Assembly: GCF_021401345.1 (NCBI RefSeq)
Contig: NZ_JACBGE010000019.1
Span: forward strand, 52,525 to 116,524
DNA: 64,000 nucleotides
Direction: 5' to 3'
DNA from: Hydrogenophaga sp. NFH-34
GTDB lineage: Bacteria; Pseudomonadota; Gammaproteobacteria; Burkholderiales; Burkholderiaceae_C
Shown: one piece after another, positions 22,650 to 31,259 of the stretch
How positions within the stretch are numbered: the first letter of the stretch is position 1
How the letters are laid out: the number at the start of each line of letters is the position of its first letter
The notes under the pieces: model-generated
Databases searched by the model: none
The model's input: the letters and a program-made list of their open reading frames with translations, nothing else
Told to the model about the DNA's origin: nothing
Program-made: the position numbers and the translations under genes

Positions 22650-23630
22650 ATGCTGTTGCCCATCGCCGCCCTGCTTGCCGGACTGCTGATGCTGGCCTGG
22701 AGCGGCGAGCAGTTCGTCCTGGGCGCGCGGGCCTTGGCCCGCCACGGGCGCATGCCGCCCTTGCTGGTGGGACTGGTGGTGGTCGGCTTTGGCCATTCGG
22801 TGCCCGAGCTGGCGGTGGCGATCTGGTCGGCCTGGCTGGAACGCCCGGGCCTGGCCCTTGGCAATGCCTGGGGCGCCCATATCGTGAACATTGGCCTCAT
22901 CCTGGCAGTGACAGCACTGCTGGCGCCGGTGCGCCTGCGCTCGCAGGTGCTGCGCCGGGAAGCGCCAATGCTGCTGGCAGCGACCGCTCTGACCGCCGTG
23001 CTGGTGGCCGACAGCACACTCTCCAGAGCCGACGCCTTCGTGCTGCTGGCGGCCATGGGCGCGTTGCTGGTCTGGACGGTGCGGCAGCCGCGGCGGCATG
23101 CCGACGATGCCCTGGCCCGGGAAATCGCGGCCAACGATGCCCCCGCCCCCACCCGCTCCCTCGGCGCAGCGCTGCTGCAAAGCCTGGTGGCCGCCGCCGT
23201 GCTGGCCGGTGGTTCGGCCCTGCTGGTCTGGGGCACTGCGGCCGCAGCCTGGCTGCTGGGCATCAGCGATCTGGCCATGGGCCTGAGCGTGATCGCCCTG
23301 GGCTGCGCCCTGCCCGAGCTGGCCGCCTGTGTGGCTGCGGCGCGCCAGGGTGACGACGATGTCGTGCTGGGCACGGTGCTGGGTGCGGCCCTGTTCAACC
23401 TGCTGGCCGTGGTCGGCCTGACCGCAGCCATTGCGCCCGCCGACATCGAACCCCAGGCCCTCACGCGCGACCTGCCGGTACTGGCCGGCATGACCCTCGC
23501 GCTGTTCGTGCTCGCCCGGCGGCGCGGCGAAGGCCTGCTGCGCCGCCCCGAGGCCCTGACCCTGCTGTTCGCCTATGGGGCCTATCTGGCCTGGCTGCTG
23601 GCGACCCTGGTGCCCGGCGGCGGCACCTGA
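22650..23630 (+). CDS. CaCA-family calcium/sodium antiporter-like protein (YrbG type)
   Basis: Inner-membrane protein of 326 residues with about ten hydrophobic helices and the two alpha-repeats of the CaCA family. Repeat 1 is GHSVPE (48-53) with GNAWGAHIVN (71-80); repeat 2 is GCALPE (218-223) with GTVLGAALFN (241-250). The usual motifs are GTS(L/A)PE and GSNIFN, so Thr and Ser ligands are replaced (His49, Cys219, Ala220, Ala76, Ala246) while both Glu remain. Fold assignment is firm, substrate is not. Start 22650 is preferred over 22611 because it opens directly into the first helix. The 3' end overlaps the convergent epimerase gene by 49 bp. Confidence 0.82.
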   Translation: MLLPIAALLAGLLMLAWSGEQFVLGARALARHGRMPPLLVGLVVVGFGHSVPELAVAIWSAWLERPGLALGNAWGAHIVNIGLILAVTALLAPVRLRSQVLRREAPMLLAATALTAVLVADSTLSRADAFVLLAAMGALLVWTVRQPRRHADDALAREIAANDAPAPTRSLGAALLQSLVAAAVLAGGSALLVWGTAAAAWLLGISDLAMGLSVIALGCALPELAACVAAARQGDDDVVLGTVLGAALFNLLAVVGLTAAIAPADIEPQALTRDLPVLAGMTLALFVLARRRGEGLLRRPEALTLLFAYGAYLAWLLATLVPGGGT

Positions 23631-24568
23631 GTCCTGCCGGCCGCCTGTGCGCACAGGCCCTCGGCCACCGTGGGGTAGCGCAGGCGCAGGCGCAATTCGG
23701 CTTTCAGGCGATCGTTGCGCAGCCGGCGCGATTCGTTCATGAAGCTCAGCAGCGACACCGGCAGTTGCTCGCGTGCCGCATCCCGCGCCAGGCGCGGCGG
23801 CCGGGGCAGCCCGAACAGGTCGGCGGCAACATCGAAGTAGTCGCCCATGCGCAGTTCGGTGTCGTCTGCCACGTTCAGGCAACGCTGGGCGCGCCCCTGC
23901 CACAACGCCCGCACGCAGGCCCGCGCGAGGTCGTCGGCATGGATGTGGCTGGTGAACACATCATCTTCCACGCGCAGCACGGGTGTACCGCGCAACAGGC
24001 GGTCGCGCGGACCACCGGCGCGGTCATGGGCATAGATGCCGGGAATGCGCAGCGTGGTGCAGCGCACGCCGAACGCCCGGCCGAGCCAGCGCACTGCCGC
24101 CTCGGCATCGACCCGGCGCAGCGCGCGGGGCGACTGCGCCTGCAGGGCATCGGTTTCGCGCACCCAGGCACCCGCCCGGTCACCATAGACCCCACTGGTC
24201 GATCCGTACACAAGCGACAGCGGTCGCCCCCGCAACGCCAGTACCCGCGTCAGCGCGCGTGTGCGCCCATCCAGCCACCAGTTCCCGGTTTCGCCGGCTG
24301 GCGGCGGCGCCAGATGCAGCACGCGCGACGCCAGACCGGCCAGGCGGCGCAGACTGGCGGGCGCGTCTAGGTTGCCCGCCAGCGGCACGATGCCGGCACT
24401 GCGCAAGGCGTCGTGGCGCTCCGGGCTGGAGGTCAGCGCCAGCAGCCGGGCGCGGCGGCCCGCACCCAGTTCGCGCGCGGCGCGCAGGCCGACATCGCCA
24501 CAACCGACGATCAGCACCCGCTCGCGGCGGAAGCGCGCGGGCAATGCGCCCTGAAAGATGATGCCCAT
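23582..24568 (-). CDS. NAD-dependent epimerase/dehydratase family protein
   Basis: Extended short-chain dehydrogenase fold of 328 residues. The Rossmann motif is VLIVGCGDVGLRAARELG, a compact GxGxxG resembling the YeeZ-like group rather than sugar epimerases. YGSTSGVYGDR carries the active-site Ser/Tyr region, although the usual YxxxK lysine is not evident; the position reads DAEAAVRW. LRIPGIYAHDR and HIHADDLARACV are typical later motifs. Substrate unknown. Start 24568 removes unconserved codons; the gene ends inside the antiporter gene's 3' end. Confidence 0.85.
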   Translation of the reverse strand: MGIIFQGALPARFRRERVLIVGCGDVGLRAARELGAGRRARLLALTSSPERHDALRSAGIVPLAGNLDAPASLRRLAGLASRVLHLAPPPAGETGNWWLDGRTRALTRVLALRGRPLSLVYGSTSGVYGDRAGAWVRETDALQAQSPRALRRVDAEAAVRWLGRAFGVRCTTLRIPGIYAHDRAGGPRDRLLRGTPVLRVEDDVFTSHIHADDLARACVRALWQGRAQRCLNVADDTELRMGDYFDVAADLFGLPRPPRLARDAAREQLPVSLLSFMNESRRLRNDRLKAELRLRLRYPTVAEGLCAQAAGRTQVPPPGTRVASSQAR

Positions 24569-24651
24569 GGGGTATTTGAGAGAATGGCGGCTGGCCGACC
24601 CGGACACCGGTCCGCGCCCACGTGTCGAGCCCGCCAGACAAGCCTCACAGT

Positions 24652-25680
24652 ATGACATTCACCATCACCGTCACGCCCAGCGTGCGTGCGTTCGCCGCCG
24701 AACCCACCGAAACCCTCCTGGCCGCCGGCATCCGGCAGGGCATCGGGCTCCCCTATGGCTGCAAGGACGGCGCCTGCGGTTCCTGCAAGTGCAAGCTGGT
24801 CAGCGGCAGCGTGACCCATGGCCCGCACCAGGCCAAAGCGCTGAGCGCCGAAGAAGAGGCCGCCGGTTACGTGCTGACCTGCTGCGGCACCGCGCACAGC
24901 GACGTGGTGATCGAGTCGCGCCAGGTCACCGAGGCCGGCGCCTTCCCCATCAAGAAGATGCCGGTGCGCGTGAACACGATGGCGCGTGCGTCGCACGACG
25001 TGATCGTGCTCAAGCTCCAGTTGCCGGCCGCCGACACCTTCCAGTACCACGCCGGCCAGTACGTGGAATTCCTGCTGCGCGACGGCGACCGCCGCAGCTA
25101 TTCGATGGCCAATGCGCCGCACACCCAGGCGAGCGGCCCGCACATCGAACTGCACATCCGGCACATGCCCGGCGGCAAATTCACCGACCACGTTTTCGGC
25201 GCGATGAAAGAAAAGGAGATCCTGCGCATCGAAGGGCCTTACGGCAGCTTCTTCCTGCGCGAGGACTCGGACAAGCCCATCGTCCTGCTGGCCTCGGGAA
25301 CGGGCTTCGCCCCGATCAAGGCCATTCTGGAACACATGGCTCACCAGGGCATCACCCGCCCTGTGGCGCTGTACTGGGGCGGGCGCCGCCCGGCCGACCT
25401 GTACCAGTCGGACTGGATCGCTGCCCAGCAGGCCACGCTGCCCCAGTTGCACTACGTCCCGGTGGTTTCGGACGCCCAGCCCGAAGACGCCTGGTCAGGC
25501 CGCACCGGCTTCGTCCACCAGGCGGTGCTGCAGGACATTCCCGATCTCTCGGGCCACGAGGTCTACGCCTGCGGTGCGCCCATCGTGGTGGAATCCGCCC
25601 GGCGCGACTACGTCGCGGCCGGCTTGCCGGAAGAAGCCTTTTATGCCGACGCCTTCACCAGCGCGGCCGACAAAACCTGA
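24652..25680 (+). CDS. 2Fe-2S/FAD oxidoreductase (CDP-6-deoxyglucoseen reductase-like)
   Basis: Three-domain electron transfer protein of 342 residues. An N-terminal plant-type ferredoxin has Cys ligands in CKDGACGSCKCKL and a later CCG. It is followed by an FAD-binding barrel with RSYSMANAP and an NAD(P)H domain with LLASGTGFAPIKAILEHM and the terminal VYACGAP. The layout matches AscD-like reductases and the reductase components of ring oxygenases. No oxygenase or deoxysugar gene is nearby, so the partner is unknown. ATG 24652 is preferred; an in-frame start at 24622 is possible. It runs 13 bp ahead of the Bug-type binding-protein gene. Confidence 0.87.
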   Translation: MTFTITVTPSVRAFAAEPTETLLAAGIRQGIGLPYGCKDGACGSCKCKLVSGSVTHGPHQAKALSAEEEAAGYVLTCCGTAHSDVVIESRQVTEAGAFPIKKMPVRVNTMARASHDVIVLKLQLPAADTFQYHAGQYVEFLLRDGDRRSYSMANAPHTQASGPHIELHIRHMPGGKFTDHVFGAMKEKEILRIEGPYGSFFLREDSDKPIVLLASGTGFAPIKAILEHMAHQGITRPVALYWGGRRPADLYQSDWIAAQQATLPQLHYVPVVSDAQPEDAWSGRTGFVHQAVLQDIPDLSGHEVYACGAPIVVESARRDYVAAGLPEEAFYADAFTSAADKT

Positions 25681-25693
25681 CAGGAGACCCTTC

Positions 25694-26668
25694 ATGATTG
25701 CACGCCGCCAAGTCCTCGGAGCGCTCGCCGCCGCCTCGCTGGCTGCTCCCGGTATTGCCCTGGCCCAGGCTGACAAGGTCACCCGCATCGTCGTCCCGTT
25801 CGCCGCGGGCGGGCCGATCGACGTGACCGCGCGCATCCTGGCCGAAGCGGTGAAGGACAGCCTGGGTACCGTGATCGTGGAAAACCGGCCTGGTGCGGGC
25901 GGCAACATCGGCATCAGCGCGGTCGCCAAGTCGGCCCCCGACGGGCACACCATCGGCATCGCCACCACCGCTTCGCACGCCATCAACCCCTGGCTGTTCA
26001 GCAAGCTGCCCTACGACCCACAGAAAGACTTCACGCCCATCACCCAGATGCTGCGCGTGCCCAACGTGCTGGTCATGAACGCGGACACGGCGCAGCGCCT
26101 GGGCATCCGCACCGTGACCGACCTGATCCGCTACGCCAAGGCCCACCCGGGCGTGTTGAACTACGGCTCCGGCGGCAACGGCAGCGCCGGGCACCTGGCT
26201 GGCGAGCTGTTAAAGTTCCAGGCCGGCGTGTTCGCCCTGCACATTCCCTACAACGGCGCCAACCCGGCCCAGCTCGGCCTGCTGTCCGGCCAGGTCGACT
26301 TCAACTTCGACAACCTCGCTGCCGCCGCCACCAACATCCGCGCCGGCAAACTCAAGGCCCTGGCGGTGACCACCGCGCGGCGCAGCCCGGTGATGCCCGA
26401 CGTGCCGGCACTGGCCGAAACCCTGCCTGACTTCGAGATCGACACCTGGTGGGGCCTCGTCGCCCCGGCCGGTATCCCGGCAGACACCGCCGCGCGCCTG
26501 AACACCGCCTTCACCCAGGCGCTGGCCACGCCCGAGGTGAAGAACCGCTTCGCAGCCCTGATGGCCGATCCGGCTCCCAACACGCCCGACGCCTTTGCCG
26601 CCTTCATGACCCGCGAACGCGCGAAATACCAGCGCGTGGTCAAGATCAGCGGCGCCAAGGTGGACTGA
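25694..26668 (+). CDS. Bug family (TctC-like) periplasmic binding protein
   Basis: Tripartite tricarboxylate transporter substrate-binding protein of 324 residues. A signal peptide (IARRQVLGALAAASLAAPGIALAQA) precedes RIVVPFAAGGPIDVTARILAE, VENRPGAGGNIGISAVAKSAPDGHT, and YGSGGNGSAGHLAGELLK, all standard Bug motifs. AGGAG lies 7 bases before the ATG. These proteins are greatly expanded in Comamonadaceae and most lack linked TctAB membrane genes, as here; the ligand is probably a carboxylate but cannot be read from sequence. Confidence 0.93.
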   Translation: MIARRQVLGALAAASLAAPGIALAQADKVTRIVVPFAAGGPIDVTARILAEAVKDSLGTVIVENRPGAGGNIGISAVAKSAPDGHTIGIATTASHAINPWLFSKLPYDPQKDFTPITQMLRVPNVLVMNADTAQRLGIRTVTDLIRYAKAHPGVLNYGSGGNGSAGHLAGELLKFQAGVFALHIPYNGANPAQLGLLSGQVDFNFDNLAAAATNIRAGKLKALAVTTARRSPVMPDVPALAETLPDFEIDTWWGLVAPAGIPADTAARLNTAFTQALATPEVKNRFAALMADPAPNTPDAFAAFMTRERAKYQRVVKISGAKVD

Positions 26669-26702
26669 AGCCGCGTTCGGGCGGGCCACAACCGCCCTCA
26701 TG

Positions 26703-26742
26703 AAAAAAGCCCCGCGCAGTACCGTCTGCGTGGGGCTTTTTT
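26703..26742. terminator. Bidirectional rho-independent terminator
   Basis: AAAAAAGCCCCGCGCAG pairs with CTGCGTGGGGCTTTTTT (one G-T pair), 17-bp arms with a 6-base loop, giving a T run on both strands. It lies between the Bug gene and the convergent SCO1 gene. Confidence 0.93.
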
Positions 26743-26759
26743 GTGGATCTGCAGCGTTT

Positions 26760-27374
26760 TCAGCCACCAGCAGCCGGCTCGGCCAGCAGTATCCGGGCGT
26801 CGTCCGCCAACGAAGGGGCGCCGCTGGCATAGCGGTGGTACACCCGCACCCGGCCCTGCGGGTCGTAGAGGTAGCTGCCTGCGGAGTGGTCCATGGTGTA
26901 GCTGGTGGGCGTCTGGCCGTCGACCTTCTTGTAGTAGATCTTGAAACGCTTGGCCAGCTCGGGCAGTTCTTCCGGCGAGGCGTGCAGCGCCAGAAAGCTC
27001 GGGTCGAAGCTGGCCATGTATTCCTTCATGATCGCGGGCGTGTCGCGCTCCGGGTCCACGCTGATGAACAGGCCTTGCAGCCGGTCCCCGTCGGCACCCA
27101 GCAGCTGTTTGGCCTGCGCCAGTTCGGCCATCGAGGTCGGGCAGACATCGGGGCACTGCGTGTAGCCAAAAAAGATCACCACCACCTTGCCGCGAAAATC
27201 GGCCAGGGTGCGCATCTGGCCGTTGTGGTCGGCGAGCCGGAAGTCGTCCGCGTACGGGGCACCCGTGATGTCGATGCCCTTGAAGGCCGAGGCCGGTGCC
27301 TCGGCGGCCTTGTCCGAACAGGCGCCCAGAAACAGGCCGCTCACGCCCAGGGCCAGAAGATGTCGGCGGTTCAT
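26760..27374 (-). CDS. SCO1/SenC copper chaperone
   Basis: Membrane-anchored thioredoxin-fold protein delivering copper to the CuA site of cytochrome oxidase. The 204-residue precursor has a lipoprotein-like signal ending GLFLGAC. The copper ligands are Cys74 and Cys78 (YTQCPDVCPT) and His163 (TMDHSAGSYLYD). DPERDTP is also conserved. It is the most distal gene of the run ctaA-ctaB-SCO1, 23 bp after ctaB. Confidence 0.95.
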   Translation of the reverse strand: MNRRHLLALGVSGLFLGACSDKAAEAPASAFKGIDITGAPYADDFRLADHNGQMRTLADFRGKVVVIFFGYTQCPDVCPTSMAELAQAKQLLGADGDRLQGLFISVDPERDTPAIMKEYMASFDPSFLALHASPEELPELAKRFKIYYKKVDGQTPTSYTMDHSAGSYLYDPQGRVRVYHRYASGAPSLADDARILLAEPAAGG

Positions 27375-27397
27375 AACGGTGCGCGCTCCCAGAAAAA

Positions 27398-28300
27398 TCA
27401 GAGGTAATGGTCCACCAGCAGGGCCGCGAACAGCAGCGACAGGTGGATCAGCGAAAAACGGAAGGTCTTGCGGGCCAGCGCGTCGGAATACTGGCGCCAG
27501 AGCGCCACCGCGTAGCCACAGAAGCCGATCGACAGCACCACGGCCGCCGCCAGGTAGAACCAGCCGCTCATGCGCATCACGAAGGGCATGAGACAGGCCG
27601 CGAACAGCACGAAGGTATAGAGCAGGATCTGCAGACGCGTGAACTCGGAGCCATGGGTGACCGGCAGCATGGGCAGCCCCGACTTGCGATAGTCCTCCAC
27701 CCGGTACAGCGCCAGCGCCCAGAAGTGCGGCGGCGTCCACAGGAAGATGATGAGGAACAGGATCAGTGCCTCGGGCGCGACCTCGCCCGTCATCGCCGCC
27801 CAGCCCAGCACCGGCGGCATGGCGCCCGAAGCCCCGCCAATCACGATGTTCTGCGGCGTCAGCGGCTTGAGCACCACCGTGTAGATCACCGCGTAGCCGA
27901 CGAAGGTGGCGAAGGTCAGCCACATGGTCAGTGGGTTGACCCAAACGTACAGAATGGCCGAGCCGATGGCACACAGGACGGCCGAGAAACTCAGGGTCTG
28001 GAGGTTGGTCAGTTCGCCCTTGGCCGTGGGGCGCCAGGCGGTGCGCTTCATGCGCGCGTCGATGCGCTGTTCGACCACGCAGTTGAACGCCGCGGCGGCA
28101 CCGGCCACCAGCCAGATGCCCAGGCAGGCGATGGCGGCGAGCCGGACATCGGCCCAGCGCGGCAGACCCGGCACGGCCAGCACCATGCCGATGAGCGCGC
28201 AGAACACGATGAGCTGAATGACCCGGGGCTTGGTCAGCGCATGAAACTGCCGCCAGGTGGACGGCAGGGCGGCAGCGGGGGAAGGGGCGGCGTCACTCAT
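27398..28300 (-). CDS. ctaB: CtaB, protoheme IX farnesyltransferase
   Basis: UbiA-family prenyltransferase making heme O from protoheme for the oxidase. The 300 residues hold about nine hydrophobic helices. The first allylic diphosphate motif is the betaproteobacterial variant [15 protein letters not shown], and the later loop [17 protein letters not shown] is the second substrate motif. It overlaps ctaA by 4 bp, pairing heme O and heme A synthesis. Confidence 0.96.
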   Translation of the reverse strand: MSDAAPSPAAALPSTWRQFHALTKPRVIQLIVFCALIGMVLAVPGLPRWADVRLAAIACLGIWLVAGAAAAFNCVVEQRIDARMKRTAWRPTAKGELTNLQTLSFSAVLCAIGSAILYVWVNPLTMWLTFATFVGYAVIYTVVLKPLTPQNIVIGGASGAMPPVLGWAAMTGEVAPEALILFLIIFLWTPPHFWALALYRVEDYRKSGLPMLPVTHGSEFTRLQILLYTFVLFAACLMPFVMRMSGWFYLAAAVVLSIGFCGYAVALWRQYSDALARKTFRFSLIHLSLLFAALLVDHYL

Positions 28301-29451
28301 CGGCGGGCACGGGAAGGAGAGGCGGAAAAAGTGCGGCGGGCGGTCGCGGCGGGGCGCGCATCGCCCAGCAGGCCGGTCAGCACCAGCACCAGCGCGGCGG
28401 CGCCACCGGTGTGGCCCACGGCGGACAGCAGGGGCCAGTCAAGCAACACGTTGGACAGGCCGGTCAGCAGTTGCCAGGCGGCCAGTGCCGCGAGCCAGCG
28501 GGCCACCCCGCGCAGCGGCGGCTGCCGCCACAGGGCCCACACCAGCGCCAGCAGCGCTGCCAGCACGGCATAGGCGGCCAGGCGGTGGGCGTAATGGATG
28601 GCCGTGAGAGCCGCAAACGGGATCGAGGCGCCCGAACGGCCCTGACCCAGTTCGCGCCAGAGCGCAAAGCCCTCGTGCCAGTCCATCGTCGGCCACCACT
28701 GGCCCTGGCAGGTCGGAAATTCCGTGCAGGCCAGTACCGCATAGTTGGTGCTCACCCAGCCACCCAGCGCGATCTGCAGCCACAGCAGCCCCCAGACGGC
28801 CAGCGCGGCCCACCACAGACGCGCCGGCACCGGCGCTGCCGGGCGGGCCGCCTGCGCGTAGCGCGATGCCTGCCAGCGCAGCAGCGCCAGCAACCCCAGC
28901 CCCCCGAGCAGGTGCAGCGTGACGATGGCGGGGAACAGCTTCATGGTCACCGTCAGGGCCCCGAAGGCCCCTTGCAGGCTCACCCATAACAAGGTGACCG
29001 TCGGCCACCAGGGCGAGACCGACAGGCGCCGGCGCTCGACCCAACTCACGGCCGTCAGCACCAGGATCAGGACCCCGACGCCGGTCGCGAGATAGCGGTG
29101 AACCATTTCGATCCAGGCTTTGGACAGCGTCACCGGCCCGGTCGGCATGGCGGACTGGGCGGCCGCGATCTCGGCCTTGGCGCCCACCGGGCTCGCACTG
29201 CCATAACAGCCAGGCCAGTCCGGACAGCCCAGCCCCGAATCGGTCAGGCGCGTGAAGGCGCCGAACAGCACGAGGTCGAAGGTGAGGAACAAGGTCACCA
29301 GGGTCAGCACCTGCAGCCGACGTGCCACGGGCGCCTGGCGGTTGCGCAACCAGACCCAGGTCAGCGGGCCCAGGGCGAGCACCACGCCGAGCAACATCAT
29401 CCGGGCGACCGGGGCCAGGTCGTACAGCGGGACGTCCATCGAAGCTTCCAT
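28297..29451 (-). CDS. ctaA: CtaA/COX15-type heme A synthase
   Basis: Integral membrane enzyme oxidising the heme O methyl group to make heme A. The 384 residues contain eight predicted helices, with the conserved tracts [33 protein letters not shown] (heme-ligand His) and [11 protein letters not shown]. The paired Cys of [10 protein letters not shown] are the extracytoplasmic cysteines. GGAG lies 8 bases upstream of the ATG at 29451. It sits between the SCO-like gene and ctaB. Confidence 0.95.
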   Translation of the reverse strand: MEASMDVPLYDLAPVARMMLLGVVLALGPLTWVWLRNRQAPVARRLQVLTLVTLFLTFDLVLFGAFTRLTDSGLGCPDWPGCYGSASPVGAKAEIAAAQSAMPTGPVTLSKAWIEMVHRYLATGVGVLILVLTAVSWVERRRLSVSPWWPTVTLLWVSLQGAFGALTVTMKLFPAIVTLHLLGGLGLLALLRWQASRYAQAARPAAPVPARLWWAALAVWGLLWLQIALGGWVSTNYAVLACTEFPTCQGQWWPTMDWHEGFALWRELGQGRSGASIPFAALTAIHYAHRLAAYAVLAALLALVWALWRQPPLRGVARWLAALAAWQLLTGLSNVLLDWPLLSAVGHTGGAAALVLVLTGLLGDARPAATARRTFSASPSRARR

Positions 29452-29471
29452 GGCAAGCGCTCCGGACCGGC

Positions 29472-30200
29472 TCAGTGGCCCGCCGCGCTTTCACGGCCGG
29501 CACGGTCCCACGACGAGGACGCGCGCATCAGCCGCTCCAGGTCACGGCGGGCACGCTTGGGCTCGACGTTCGCCGGAAACCGCATCATCCAGTTGCCCAG
29601 GGGGTCGATCACGTACAGGTGGTCTTCCAGGCGCTGGCCTTGGGCAGGCTGCAGCCACTGCGCCACCGCCGCAGCATCGACCTGCAGCACGGTGGCCGAA
29701 GCGACCCCGGCGCGCAGGGCTTCCGGCACGGCCGCTTCGCCGGTGCGCAGCCAGACCCAGTCCATGCGGTCCTTGTCTTTGCCCAGGCTTTCGCGCAACT
29801 GGCGCTGCAGATAAAGATGGTCCTGACAGACCTGGGCGCAGGAAGAGTCCGCAACGCTCAGCAACAGCCATTGACCGCGCAACGCCGTCAGCGGCACTTC
29901 GGCACCTGCCGCATCGCGGCCGGTCCAGGCGGGCAAGGGGCGTTGGGGATCGACCAGTTCGCCATAGTTGGTCCGCCCCTGCGGCCGGATCACGTAATAG
30001 GTGAAGTAGGAGGCGATCACCGGCGCCGCGCTGACCAACAGCAGCAGCACCATCTTCCAACGCCCGGCACGCGTGTCGACTGCCGAGCGCACCGTCTGCG
30101 CATCGGCCGCCGGCAGCGAGTGCACGGTCAGCGTCAGCGGTTCGTCACGGGGCGGGGCGGTGCCGTTGTCGGCGGGGGGCGATGAATTGGAACCAGACAT
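29472..30200 (-). CDS. Membrane SCO-like protein between SURF1 and CtaA
   Basis: Usually annotated only as a cytochrome-oxidase-linked hypothetical protein. The 242 residues have a cytosolic Pro-rich start, one transmembrane helix (MVLLLLVSAAPVIASYFTYYV, about 50-70) and a periplasmic domain. That domain shows a thioredoxin/SCO pattern: LRGQWLLLSVADSSC, then Cys121-AQV-Cys125, and His194 in LEDHLYVIDPLGNWMMRF, aligning with the CxxxC and His of the SCO1 protein in the same cluster. A role in copper or thiol handling for the oxidase is inferred. Its 5' end overlaps the SURF1 gene by 56 bp; a later start is possible. Confidence 0.78.
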   Translation of the reverse strand: MSGSNSSPPADNGTAPPRDEPLTLTVHSLPAADAQTVRSAVDTRAGRWKMVLLLLVSAAPVIASYFTYYVIRPQGRTNYGELVDPQRPLPAWTGRDAAGAEVPLTALRGQWLLLSVADSSCAQVCQDHLYLQRQLRESLGKDKDRMDWVWLRTGEAAVPEALRAGVASATVLQVDAAAVAQWLQPAQGQRLEDHLYVIDPLGNWMMRFPANVEPKRARRDLERLMRASSSWDRAGRESAAGH

Positions 30201-30900
30201 ACAGCAAGCCCGTGAGGGCACACAAACCAAACCACTGGAAGGCATAACCGTGGTGCTTGGACACATCGGCCGCGAAGCGCGGCCAGTCCCGCAGCAGGCC
30301 ATCGCCTGCGTCACCGGTCTGCAAGAGAGAGAGGTCGAGCAACGCCAGTCCCGTCTCCCGGGCATAAGCGGCCAACTCGATATTTTGCCGGATCGGCCCC
30401 GGCGCCGCCGCTCCCGGCTCGAACAGCCTCGATGGCGGCGGGGCAAGGCGGCCGCGCACCTGCACCATACCCTGCGGTGTGTCCAGTGCCGGCAACCGCG
30501 TGCGGTCCTGGAAATCACGCGGCACCCAGCCACGTTGGACCAGAACCGTGCGCTCGGAGCCTTCCAGGCGCAACGGGGTGACCACGATGAATCCACTCCG
30601 CCCGGCCATCGGCCGGTTCTCCAGCCAGACCGTGGCCGCGGCCACCCACTGCCCCTGCAACTGCGCCTGCCGGTGCAACAGCGCCTCGGTCGACGCGACC
30701 GCCAACACCGCCGGCGTATCCAGCGCGGGCTGCGCACCACGCGCCTCGATCGACGCCTGCAGATCCAGCTTGAGCTGCGCCCGCCCCAACTGCCAGCGCC
30801 CGAGCGAGGCGGTCACCACCATCACGACCAGCGCCGCCAGTGTGATCAGCCAGAAACGGGCACTGCGAAAACGCGCAGACGGAGCGGTCGGTTCAGGCAT
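30145..30900 (-). CDS. SURF1 family oxidase assembly protein
   Basis: Heme/oxidase assembly factor of 251 residues with the family topology: transmembrane helices at both ends (FWLITLAALVVMVVTASLGRWQLGRAQ and the C-terminal FQWFGLCALTGLLYVWFQFI) around a periplasmic domain. Signatures are VQGQWV-like TVWLENRPM, VLVQRGWVPRD and HHGYAFQWFGL. It is divergent from the DUF2909 gene, so a promoter lies in 30901-30944. Confidence 0.94.
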   Translation of the reverse strand: MPEPTAPSARFRSARFWLITLAALVVMVVTASLGRWQLGRAQLKLDLQASIEARGAQPALDTPAVLAVASTEALLHRQAQLQGQWVAAATVWLENRPMAGRSGFIVVTPLRLEGSERTVLVQRGWVPRDFQDRTRLPALDTPQGMVQVRGRLAPPPSRLFEPGAAAPGPIRQNIELAAYARETGLALLDLSLLQTGDAGDGLLRDWPRFAADVSKHHGYAFQWFGLCALTGLLYVWFQFIAPRRQRHRPAP

Positions 30901-30944
30901 GGCGGGACAGCGTTGGGGAAGACAAGCGATCGATAATGGCGGCC

Positions 30945-31187
30945 ATGAAGTACCTCGTCATTGTGGCATTCGTGGCCATCCTTGCCAGCCTGGGAGCCGC
31001 GCTCGTGTTCATGATGAAAGGCCATGCGCCACCGGCCGAGGGTGAAGGCGGTGAAGCGCCCGCCCCCAATCGCCGCATGGCACGGGCGCTGGCACTGCGG
31101 GTCGCCTTCTCCGTGCTGCTCTTCGTCGCGGTGCTGGTCAGCTACCTGCTCGGCTGGATCCAGCCGACGGGCCTGCCCTTGCGCTGA
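30945..31187 (+). CDS. DUF2909 twin-transmembrane protein
   Basis: Small inner-membrane protein of 80 residues with two helices (YLVIVAFVAILASLGAALVFMM and VAFSVLLFVAVLVSYLLGW) joined by a short acidic then basic loop. DUF2909 members sit in oxidase clusters of beta- and gammaproteobacteria, and no function is known. It is the only plus-strand gene inside this cluster. An ATG 9 bases earlier (30936) is also possible. Confidence 0.87.
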   Translation: MKYLVIVAFVAILASLGAALVFMMKGHAPPAEGEGGEAPAPNRRMARALALRVAFSVLLFVAVLVSYLLGWIQPTGLPLR

Positions 31188-31211
31188 CACCGCGCCACCT
31201 CCCGCCAGAAG

Positions 31212-31240
31212 CAACAAGGCGCCCTGAAGGCGCCTTGTTG
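31212..31240. terminator. Hairpin between convergent DUF2909 and ctaE
   Basis: Perfect 12-bp stem CAACAAGGCGCC/GGCGCCTTGTTG with a 5-base loop. There is no long T tract, but the convergent setting supports a terminator role on both strands. Confidence 0.65.
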
Positions 31241-31259
31241 GAAATGGATCACGCGGCGG

